Shown: positions 54,862-64,000 of the stretch, piece by piece
How positions within the stretch are numbered: position 1 is the first letter of the stretch
How the letters are laid out: each line of letters begins with the position of its first letter
DNA from: Cliona cf. orientalis
Taxonomy: Eukaryota; Porifera; Demospongiae; Clionaida; Clionaidae
Direction: 5' to 3'
Length of the DNA stretch: 64,000 nt
Assembly: GCA_963930775.1 (NCBI GenBank)
Contig: OZ005691.1
Coordinates: 3,658,001-3,722,000, forward strand
Notes under the pieces: model-generated
What the model was told of the DNA's origin: nothing
Seen by the model: only the letters and a program-made list of their open reading frames with translations
Databases searched by the model: none
Position numbers and translations under genes: made by a program

Positions 54862-57800
54862 GCTACAGATGCTGATGTCGGCAATAACAACATTGTCTAT
54901 TTCCGTATACTATCCAATAATGTACCATACGTTGTGGATGGCGACTCTGGTGTTGTGACAATGGCTGGAGTGTTCGCTGGTCTGAGCGGTACGATGCACA
55001 ACGTGGAGGTGGAAGCATTAAATTTTGATAACTTTGGAATCCCTCCTACCAACAGAAGAACCGGAATAGTGACTGTGAGTTTCCTAGCGAATAGCTATAA
55101 TAAATATTAGACCCTATTCCACCATGACGTCACGCGCGCGGAGGGAGGTCAAAGGTGCGCATTAATTAGAGTAACGCCGTATAGCCGCGTGTAAAACAAG
55201 AAGAGAAGACGACTGCTTGTAAGCTCCAGCTGATTGCTGTTCTGTACAAAGAGCGGGAATCCTGTATGAAGGTGAGTTATAGCAGCTGTCTATGTATTTG
55301 AGTAGTTGCTAAAGTGTGAATGTCCTGTGTTAAAGTGTGCTGCAAAATTTGTACTGGGTTACTGAGTTTGAGCGAAAATTGAAGCGAAGGTGTGTATAAA
55401 GTAGGATTCTGTTGCTGCATGTGATGCCAAGAAATTGTTCTATTCCCGGATGCACGAGTAGAAGCGACAAAAAAGAGTGTGAACACCTTTCATTCCACAA
55501 ACTTCCAACAGATTTTGACAGAAGACATCAGTGGTTAGTAAGCATCAAGAGACCCATTAGAGTATCACCTTATACGTACATATGTAGCTTATATTTTAAA
55601 GATAATAAGAAAGAATCTAATAACGATATTCCAACCATTTTCCCATGGACCCCTACTACTACTACTACTACTACTACTCGTAAACCCCCCGCTCTTCGCC
55701 CCTTTACTCCCCCTGAACCTAAGAAACGTAAACAAGAAGCTGACACAACTAAACAATTACAAGAATATTCTAATTCAGTAACTAAACTGCAACAGGAGAG
55801 TGCTAAGCTTGAAAAGGAGCTACAACGAGTAACGCAGGAGTTGGAGAACATTAAAATTAGTCAAGTTGAGCGATTTGGAATTTCTCGATTTCAAGGAAGT
55901 GACGATGACATACGTTTTTACACTGGTTTGCCTTCCTATGATATCCTACTATGTTTATACCACTATTTAGAACCTTTTCTTATCTATCTCCGCTATCGTC
56001 CAAGTAAGCATGAACAACCCACCCGCCAACTACTCAACCGCCAACGACTATTACAACCAATTGACGAATTATTTATGATATTAGTACGCTTACGCCTCAA
56101 TTTATTGGAGAAAGACCTTGCACACAGATTTAACTGTAGTCAGACCACAGTATCACGAATTTGCACAGCATGGTTACCCTTTTTAAGTTCACAGCTTCAT
56201 CCTTTAATTACTTGGCCATCACGTGAGTTAGTTAATCATCATATGCCTGCACAATTTAGAGGATTAGGGTTTAATAGGTGTTAGTCCAACAGGTGCGTGT
56301 ATTTTTGTGTCTAGTTTGTATACAGGAGGCATTTCAGACAAAGAAATAACTAAATGTAGTGGTATATTAGAGCTTATCGAGCCTGGTGATTCAGTCATGG
56401 CCGATAAAGGTTTCGATATATCATACGAATTATTTATACGTGGCTGTAAACTTAATATCCCCCCTTTTGTGAGAGGTGGACGTTTGTCCAAGACTGAGGT
56501 CACTAAGACTCGTAAAATAGCCTCATTACGTATTCATGTAGAGAGAGCCATTGGTTGTGTCAAACATTATCATATTTTAAGTAGTGTTATCCCATTAAGT
56601 ATTGCTCCATATGCTAATCATATCTGGTATATCTGTTGTGCACTTAGTTTATTTCACCCCCCATTAGTTGTGGATGTAGACAAATTATCAGATGCTGATC
56701 TAGCTAGGGTTAAACATGTTGTAGCAGCTGAACTTGATCATAACTAATTTTGTCCAAATTTCTATGTTATACACTATGATGTTGTGTAAACAATATAATT
56801 ATTAATACAATGCTATATACTATTGTGGTGATGATGGTGGAGATGATGTAGAAGTGTGCTGTGATGATTGTAGCCTTGCCAATTGCTCTTTATTTATAGT
56901 TTCTGGCCATACTTGGTGAAAAACCAAGGTGTCTGAGCTATGCTGTGATAAGTCTTGACGTAGTTTCATGATGCGTTGTATGGTTACTTGAGATAATTGT
57001 GGGGAAATAGGTATATGTGGTGATGATAGTCCAGTATTCTTAGGTTTGATATATGATGGCTTCTTAATATGTAAGTTAGGTATAGGGATGTCTTTTGGTT
57101 CCTTAATATTTTTCGGTATGTTCCATTTAGAGGGTACTGACGTGCATGATGGGGTTGGTAATTTACGATTATAGTCATCAATAGCGAACGATAGTGCGGC
57201 TACGTGATTGCATGATCCTCCTTCTCCAGCAGTGCACGAACAGATAGCGTGGTAAATCTCTCCTGATGTCTTATACACTACGATAAATGTGCGATATATA
57301 CGATCTGTTTTTTGTGATGGATGTACGTGTGCGCTAATTACTCTAAATAGACTGTCATCAGTGGGGGAATAAATAGATATCGATTGCACTTTCCTAGCAT
57401 CATAAATACGGTAGCCACGTTCAAAAGGTTTGCTAGCTGTTACTTGGTCCTTACGTACTCTTCGTTTGATAAAATAGCGATGTATATTATGTAATGATAG
57501 TGGAGGTACATGTGTCTTATTTACGTCATCCAGGTCTACCCAGTGCTCGTCATCTCTCATGGCTTTCTCCAGGATATCGGGTCTTTCCTCCTCAGTATCA
57601 CTTGATTCGCAAGATGAAACTCCCAAGTCCATAGCACCTTTAGTTCTGTTAATAATATTTAGAGTTGCAAGTTTATTAATTTTGTGTGTGGAACAAGTAG
57701 GTAAAGGGTTTCATGGGTACTAAGCTTAGAAAGTTGTGGGAGGAGCTAGAAAGGTCGTGTACTTTAAACTAATAGTTGAAGTTCGCAGGTGAAAGTGTAG

Positions 57801-60800
57801 TTAAAACTTACTTTGCTACTAGTTCGGCCTTTCGTAGACCAGAGTACGTCAGTCCTCTGGATTTTAAGTACGCTTTGAGAGCGTCACAGGTCCACTTCTC
57901 TACTGGAGTGCCCTCAGAGGTGGTGTCAGTGCGTGAAGAACTGGAAGCTGCAGTGCTCGGGACATATTCCGCCATTTCTCACTTTAAGTTATTATTTGCA
58001 ATGTTAAACCCCTATTCTAATGTATTGCAAGTGTAATATGTTACAATGCAGCTGTTTACAAGTGGAGAACCGCGTTTTTGATGGGTACCATCGCCATTAT
58101 AATGCACTAAAAAATCTAATTAATGCGCACCTTTGACCTCCCTCCGCGCGCGTGACGTCATGGTGGAATAGGGTCTATTATTAAGTGTAGAGTATTATGG
58201 TCTGTATGTAAATGGGTGGATTTTAAATAGGTATGCTATTTCTCTTGATCGTGCAGGTGAGGATTTACAAGTTAACCGACCAGGTCATCATCACCTTTAA
58301 GACAGAAAAAGACTTAGTAGAGAGAAAGCTTGGTCGTATTCAAAGGTACAGGAGTAACAGAAAACTTTTAATTATAATGATCTATAATATAATAATATTA
58401 TTATTGTAATCCCCTGATTGATGCAGTGTACTGGAGCAAGTCACTGATGGTGATGTCACCATAACCGAGGTTAGAGTGGAACAAACTGAAGATGGATCAG
58501 TTGACACTACCGGGTATGTTGGCTGTATATTAATTTTAACAAATGTGTATAAAGGAATACCTCACTGTTTTGTATACTACAGCACTGATGTTCTGTTCTT
58601 CACGGTTCAACCAGTGAATAATGAAGTCATTTCACCACATACTGTGATCAGGTAAGTCAGTACCAAATTTGGCAGGGAATAAAATAGCTATACATGTACT
58701 TGGTAGTCACTGGTGGTCAGCCTTCACATGGAGCCATAATGGTTACTGCAATCTGGGATCAACTGACCACCAAATTTTTCAATTGCTGCTGATAAACTTC
58801 TGACCATCATTTTGTATCTTGTTATCTCAATTCAAACCCACAGATTAATCGATGCACAATATACAGTAGTCGAGGATGTCTTCACTGACTGTAATGTACA
58901 GAAAATTGCGGTAGGATATCATGCAGTTGTATGAAATATTAATTATAAAGTGAGTTACCCATTCCTTTGTACAATATCATGTACTAGGTGTTCGTGCCTG
59001 ACCTAGCAGTAGCGCGTGAAATCCCCTACTGGGTGTGGATTATCCTGGGGGCACTGGGTCTGATCATCATTTGCCTCTGCTGTTGCTTCCTCATTGGATG
59101 TGTCATTGAGCGAAGGAGGTAAATACAATACCAGATGAGAAACTTTACTGTATAGCGGGAAATTTTCGTATGGTGCTAATTTTCGTATATTTCGTATGCT
59201 CCATCCCTTATATGAAAATAAAAACTGCGAAAATTTGAACGTATGAACTTTTTTTTCTTTCGTGCGTGACCTTTGACCTATACGTGCCACACGCGGTCGC
59301 TAGCACGAGGTGCTAAATGCAAGGCTAGCTCACTGAACGATGTCTCTTTATCGATTCTTTGCCAAGGCATTGAAACAAAGTGACCTTTCTGATTCCAGTA
59401 GACTGCTATCGGCATCGATTACGATCAGTGATGCTAGCGTTACCGTATACCGCACGTAAGTGAGAGTGCTACCAGCTGCGCATGCGCGCAATCTCCCGCA
59501 GCAAGCATACGAAATTAAAAAAATACGAAAATTTATTCTAAGGGTGTTTTGGCCAATCATACGAAAATTAGCACCAACGAAAATTTCCCGCTATACGATA
59601 TTTTCCCGGATTGAAATTAAACAGTGCATGGACTAGCTGGCAATAACTGAAAATCATGCATGTTTATCTCTTCAGGAATCGAAGATGGAGGAAACAATCC
59701 ACGCTACACAAGAGTGAGTGCTACAGCTAACAGTAGAGTCCAACTATAACCTAATGCCCTAGGTAGTCTTTTTCATGCACGATACCATAAATTAAATAGA
59801 CTTGCAAGCTAAGGCTCCATGAATGTAGTCTACATTTCATCTTCCCTTTGAATATTTTTAATAGTCTAGCCTGATGCATCAAAACTGAAATCTCTCTATA
59901 CTTGCTAGGAGAAATTAGGAGAATTACAGTATATTATTATTATTATTATGCTTGCAGGCAACACTTCTGAGTTGGAACAGTTTAGCCTGTACAACTACCA
60001 AAAACAAAATCCTGCCTACATTTCACCCAATGTGGACTGGCCTGACTTAACAACGTGAGTTTACTGGCTATAAATAGTACTAAGTATTAAATCATGAACA
60101 CAATGTTAAAACAATGCTATATATTTATAGGAGTGAAGTCACTAGTGTGTCAACCATTGATCAGCCAAACCCTCTCTATTCTTCACAGGTTAGTCATGCA
60201 ACTTCTTTTGATTATAATAATGTAGCTACTGCATATACACATGCAATTATTATTATTTATTGTGGCTTTAGGAAATTGAGCTTGATATGCCACCTGAAGA
60301 AACGGATGTGGATATGCCACCTGAAGAAACTGATGTGGAGACAACTTCACGAGTTTCAGGGCTCTCCTCAGAATCACAAGTATATTTCTCTAGCTTTACC
60401 CGTTCTCTCCCTTCACCCCTCCCTCTCTCCCATGCACTCCCTCTCTTACCTTGCCTTCCCCCATGCTCTCCTCCCCTTTTCCTCTTTTTCGATCCACCTC
60501 CTCCAGTCCACACATACATAATACACAATAATAATAATTTTAAACATTATTAACTTTCTTTTCACTCTTGCTGTATTTTAGGAGTTTAGAATGGAGATGT
60601 ACTATGACGATGCTAGCTTGGAAGGTCCAGGGGACTCGAGTAGTACTGAGAATCTTGTTGGCCCCTCCCGCAAGCGTACGTCAACTCCTTACGGTAAAGG
60701 TAGTCGCTACTCTGACTACGGCACTGATGAAGACATGCTGGCCAGGGCCATCCAGGACACAGACGAGGACGACGATCAAGAGTCAAGGACCTCGTACATT

Positions 60801-60803
60801 TAG
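54862..60803 (+). CDS. Cadherin-repeat transmembrane protein, 3' part
   Basis: Eleven exons (54862-55074, 58257-58345, 58427-58513, 58583-58651, 58844-58910, 58988-59118, 59676-59713, 59958-60054, 60131-60188, 60272-60379, 60582-60803) join in frame to 392 residues. The first exon holds the Ca-binding ATDADVGNNNIVYFRI and DGDSGVV motifs of a cadherin repeat. A membrane-proximal region (VRIYKLTDQVIITFKTE..) follows, like cadherin-23/FAT-type proteins. One transmembrane helix (PYWVWIILGALGLIIICLCC) is encoded in exon 6. The ~170-residue tail has a tandem MPPEETDV(D/E) duplication, acidic patches and a C-terminal TSYI, a possible PDZ ligand. No catenin-binding motif is recognised. Upstream exons are not in the window, so the gene is 5'-partial. 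Exon 1 and exon 2 are separated by an inserted ISL2EU element. Confidence 0.85.
55424..56747 (+). pseudogene. THAP-DDE (ISL2EU/IS4EU type) transposase, inactivated
   Basis: From the ATG at 55424 the protein begins with a THAP-like finger (MPRNCSIPGCTSRSDKKE.., HQWLVSIKRP..YICSLYF). The expected CSxHF has become CSLYF, losing the zinc-binding His. A (ACT)n-encoded Thr run, a coiled coil and a helix-turn-helix (LAHRFNCSQTTVSRICTAW) follow. At about 56260 the frame jumps from AQFRGL to a frame reading IGVSPTGACIFVSSLYTGGI. The segment that should carry the first catalytic Asp is missing. The second D (MADKGFDI) and the E (HVERAIGCVKHYH) remain. Frame is open to TAA at 56747. It is an internally deleted, frameshifted, non-functional copy. 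Confidence 0.85.
56820..57975 (-). CDS. SAP-SWIM protein of the ISL2EU element (YqaJ nuclease absent)
   Basis: Two exons, 57975-57812 and 57645-56820, join in frame to 329 residues. Exon 1 starts MAEYVPSTAASSSSRTDT and holds a SAP motif (KWTCDALKAYLKSRGLTYSG..KAELVAK). Exon 2 contains an acidic segment and a SWIM finger with C-x-C...C-x-H (HAICSCTAGEGGSCNHVAAL). In relatives this protein continues into a YqaJ-type exonuclease; here it stops in a Ser/Pro tail (TSTSSPPSSPQ) with no nuclease. SAP and SWIM domains bind nucleic acid or proteins. Both splice sites are good and no stop is present. It is convergent with the transposase and about 70 bp from its end. Confidence 0.85.
59153..59593. mobile_element. 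TA-flanked MITE in a cadherin intron (TAGCGGGAAATTTTCG ends)
   Basis: TAGCGGGAAATTTTCG and its mirror CGAAAATTTCCCGCTA bound about 440 bp, with further inverted 'ggtgctaattttcgtat' motifs. It lies between exons 6 and 7 of the cadherin gene. Half an end of this type ('aaatttcccgcta') also sits at 1580-1590 beside element T1. Confidence 0.8.
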
Positions 60804-61592
60804 TGAAAGCATTACCTCATAAACGTGACAGGTACAGGTTGTAGAGAAATATACATTAAAAACACTTTTTATACCACAGCTAGTGAGCACACATACACAG
60901 CAGGATCTGGTATTACATTTTTAAAATTCTATTATGTATATACAGATAGCAAACAATTAATATTACATTATTGTTTCGTACAGCTCCAGTAGTACAAAAG
61001 TTATGAATGCGCAGTACATGGTTATCTCGCGCATGCACTCATAGATATGGATGCGGGTACATGATGATATAAAAAATGTACAATGTCGACCATGTATATA
61101 CTATGACTTGGATGCAATAAATAATTGCACACAGTGTCATCAGAAATAATAACACGAACGTTAACAGCATGATCCACTCGCAATTTTTGGGAAGGTGGCA
61201 ATCGAATTTAGTGCTTCTCGTTTGAAAATTTAGCGCACAAACCCGCAAATACTCGATCCAACTTACAATAACTGACAATGGCACAACGTGAATTGTTGAA
61301 GTTGATAAAAATCAAACAGCAATGATGACTGCAAACTGGCCATTTCACTCCATTATGCATGAAAAATGAACTGCTTCAAAACTTGATATCTTGGAATTCA
61401 GCTTATATGGCATTGGAAAGCGTTGCGGTAGAGTTTACCAAACCGTGAAATCTAAATTCGCCAACAGTCTTACATACTATTAGGTCCCAACTGAAAAATT
61501 TAATTCACACCAATAATTATAATTAAACTACGACAAACATAGACACCATAAATGAAAGAATCAAAGATCTGATGCATAAACATTAGTCATGA
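60804..61592. other. 3'-UTR and intergenic space between convergent host genes
   Basis: AT-rich, no domain-bearing frame. It contains the 3' ends of the cadherin gene (plus) and of the GTPase/Death gene (minus). An AATAAA-like 'gcaataaataatt' is at about 61116. Nothing else could be supported. Confidence 0.6.
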
Positions 61593-63987
61593 CTAGCCTG
61601 ACAATGATTCTTCTAGAGTCCTTGCAAGTTCTCCCTTTTCAATGTCGTGGAGGACCCTTGCCAGTGTGGCCCATGTCGTAGGCTTCCTCCCCCTGCCTTC
61701 CAGCCACTCCTGAAGAATGTGACGGTTGATGTTCTCCCCGTTTCTCTGATACTGATGCTCCAAGTCGTCAATGTGAGCTGAAGTGTGTTCCTGCAGGAGC
61801 TGTGCACCAAAGTTCTGATACTTGGAACCAATTTCACGAGGAATGTTGATGTAGCAATCACCAGCTTTGAAGTTCAAAAGTTCAGGCATAGTTGGAGTTG
61901 AACCTAAAAATAGCATAATAAGAGTGTCATCATGATAAAAACACTTTAGGACAGCTAATGAATAATATTATATGCTACAATAGAATACCTGCTTGTGTTT
62001 CTGTTGTATGTTTATCCAACCAAAATAGCTGGTTTGGTGAAAACTCGTCTCCCTCTCCCTGATCTAAAGCGCAGATCCAAAATCCATCTCCGATGGTAGC
62101 AGGATGAGGCTCTCCAGCTCCACAAGGACAGAGAAAGGCAAAAGATGGTGTCGAGTTCGTGTAGCCTAAGGCAACGTTAGCCTTCCGCAGTCCAGCAGTG
62201 ATAGCACGTTTGATTGTCGGGCAGACCTTGCATGCAGCTTGCTTTGAAACTTTCACGTGTACCTCAAACTGAAGCAAGGTGTCGATGAGTGTCACAGTGC
62301 AAGGTACTTTGACCCCACGAATGGTGAACTGGACGCAGTTGCGGTGGAGGCAAGTGGGAGTGGCTGATCCAGCTGATGGCATCTTCAATTCCCATGGTCC
62401 CGGGAAGTGGTTCTCTGGTGAAGTCAAGAAACAGAGAAGAGCACAGAAGATGCCACGACGTGGAGGGCCATCAGTGAAGTGGAGGACAAGTGGTGTGAGA
62501 TGGTAGTCATGTGACAGGCGATACTTTGACACATCGTCACGGCCAAGCATTCGAAGAAGGCATGGAACGAAAAATTTTCCTTCAGGATAGTTGGCAAAAA
62601 TGAAGAGATTTCGGCAGAAAACTAACAGGTGTTTTGGCATAAAGAGGCGAGGCACATAGTGCTTATCGAAATCCTTTTGAGATAGAAAGTCGACAGTGAC
62701 GAGAGCATGACTGAAGAACTCTTTCCATGCCTTACCTCCAGCAGTGCGCTTTCTCAAATCGTGATGGACTTTTACAAGCTCAGAGACTTTGTCCAACAGC
62801 ACCTGTGGGTTGGTGAAGACAAGGTCTGGAAGAATATCGGGATAATAGAGGATCAACGACAACTCATCGAGGTACATTAGAGCGGCTTCTAGGGTGCCGT
62901 CATCAAAGTGAAGCCTGCGAGCAACTTCAAGGCATTCATTCTTGTGGAGAAGTCCACGCTGAAGAACGTGAGTGATTTCATCCAGCACAATCTCTAGAGC
63001 CATCCATGGAAGAGGAATTCGCCTTGGTTTTGATCTACGCACTCTGTTCCGTACCACTTGTGCCATATCCTCTTCTTCTTGGCCAGGGCACCTTGCATTT
63101 ATGGGGAAGAGTATATCCTCAGTATCTACCTGGTAGTAGACGATTTCATCTTTGAAGGCCGGTAGAAGCATTTCTCGCAGCTTCTGGTTTTTCGCTTCCC
63201 TGGATTCCTTGCACTTTCCCTCCTCGTCTTTATGGGTGCCAACGACCACAATCTGTGGAGCATCATCACCTTTATCTTTGCTGGAGCGATGAGAGTGGAG
63301 TGATCGAAGGCCTTGCTGGAGGAGCTGCTCAGTGGTCAGGTCAGATTCATAAGGAGTGCCCAAGGATTTCCCATTCTCGTAGTATTCGATCATTGGACGG
63401 CTAGAAAGCTCTTCCGATAGTTTGATGACGAACACGATCATAGACATCCTTTTCAAGAAGATGGGTAGGATCTCATGAAATTGAGGCTGCCCCCCACAAT
63501 CAGTGATGAGGACCTCACGTAGGAAGGAGATTGGGTCTTCTGACTCGGAGCACTTATCAATCAGCTCAAACATCTTGTCAAGGACCTCCTGGATCACTTT
63601 GATCACTTTGGGATCGACAGAAGCAGTGGATGGTTGTGCTGCAATACTTGAGCGATCAGCACGCTGCTCACTGACTTGGACTGCAGACTGCTCGGCACCT
63701 GGGCTTCGTGGACTTTGTACTTGTTCTCCACCACTCTCCTCCTGTTTGCTACCTTCCTCACTGGGTGGATCTAGAGCTGGAGTTGCTGCTCCCTGTTTCA
63801 ACACCTCGATCAGTTCCGGTCCGAGTCCCAATTTCGACAGCCATGCACAGATCTTCAATCGTTGTTCCGACGTATACTTGAGCCATATCTCCTTTGACAA
63901 CAGCATTTGAAAGATGGTTACGGGGCGGGTGGCTATGGGGGTGCTGTGTCGAGCTTCGGGTATTTTTTCTCCTGCGACAATACTCAT
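61593..63987 (-). CDS. GTPase/COR-like protein with C-terminal Death domain, 3' part
   Basis: Two exons: 63987 (or beyond the window edge) to 61989, and 61903 to 61593, spliced in frame as TETQA|GSTPTMPELL. The start of the visible frame (AGEKIPEARHSTPIATRPV) looks like the segment just after a GTPase P-loop, and no G-x4-GK-S/T is visible, so an upstream exon outside the window is expected. The MSIVAG 'start' is probably an internal Met. Visible GTPase motifs are G3 TDCGGQPQFHEI and G4 VVGTHKDE. A ~350-residue COR-like region with WMALEIVLDEI and LVLHFTDGPPRRGIFCALL follows. The C-terminus is a Death domain (KYQNFGAQLLQE, then LQEWLEGRGRKPTTWATLARVL). Such ROCO-like/Death proteins are expanded in sponges and cnidarians and may signal in innate immunity or cell death; that role is inference. 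Confidence 0.82.
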
Positions 63988-64000
63988 AGTGCAGGTTTTG

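Larger units (their letters stand above)
55110..58175. mobile_element. ISL2EU-type DNA transposon in a cadherin intron
   Basis: GACCCTATTCCACCATGACG... at 55110 is inverted perfectly for 61 bp at the right end (58115-58175). The flank TATTA is on both sides (55105-55109 and 58176-58180); a 2-bp TA or a 3-bp site cannot be excluded because the ends are A/T-ambiguous. It encodes a THAP-DDE transposase (broken) and, convergently, a SAP-SWIM protein. That gene pair is typical of ISL2EU elements. The TIRs contain a full CRE palindrome TGACGTCA. Confidence 0.9.

Noticed and set aside
57776-58036. Plus-strand 86-aa frame inside the ISL2EU element
   Set aside because: It is antisense to the SAP exon, which has a start, splice donor and in-frame continuation on the minus strand.

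Overview
The window is animal nuclear DNA. Genes have GT-AG introns, many of them short. Host-type genes carry cadherin repeats, Death domains and a GTPase-COR-like-Death architecture. Everything else is dense with DNA transposons, MITEs and a few 5'-truncated LINEs. The mix of Death-domain exons, pogo-like, ISL2EU and Academ elements fits an early-branching animal, most likely a demosponge. That placement is inference, since no rRNA or mitochondrial marker is present.

Layout. 0-6 kb: decayed pogo-like transposase, a TA-flanked element (1593-2261), a tandem MITE array (3.1-5.3 kb) and a small MITE (5445-5735). 6177-10562: Tc1-type transposon carrying a BEN-domain gene as well as a transposase interrupted by one stop. 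11.8-13.3 kb: two Death-type exons on the minus strand; a compatible first exon lies at 26.5-26.8 kb. 13571-18943: a complete two-gene transposon with 72-bp perfect inverted ends, a 10-bp target duplication, a DUF6589-like protein and a RecQ-type helicase; it fits the helicase-carrying Academ lineage. 19-31.4 kb: inverted repeats, a second copy of the tandem MITE array, foldback elements, a LINE tail and two adjacent MITEs. 31813-37598: pogo-like transposon with an intact 1003-codon transposase ending in a PHD-like finger. 37.6-38.4 kb: satellite. 38.6-40.5 kb: LINE reverse transcriptase. 40.5-46.6 kb: divergent pair made of a decayed DUF927-like ATPase and an HMGXB3-like SWIM/cysteine-cluster protein. 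47.9-50.9 kb: large inverted-end element with nested MITEs and a captured gene fragment. 51-54.7 kb: repeats, a PHD-like exon and an orphan 304-aa ORF. 54862-60803: 3' part of a cadherin-type membrane protein, with an ISL2EU transposon (55110-58175) in one intron. 61593-64000: tail-to-tail with it, the 3' part of a GTPase/COR-like/Death protein.

The genes that work together are mostly transposon modules: catalytic protein plus helicase (Academ-type), THAP-DDE plus SAP-SWIM (ISL2EU), and transposase plus BEN protein (Tc1-type). The strongest candidate for a distinctive system is the DUF6589/RecQ element, followed by the BEN-carrying Tc1 element and the SWIM/ATPase divergent pair.
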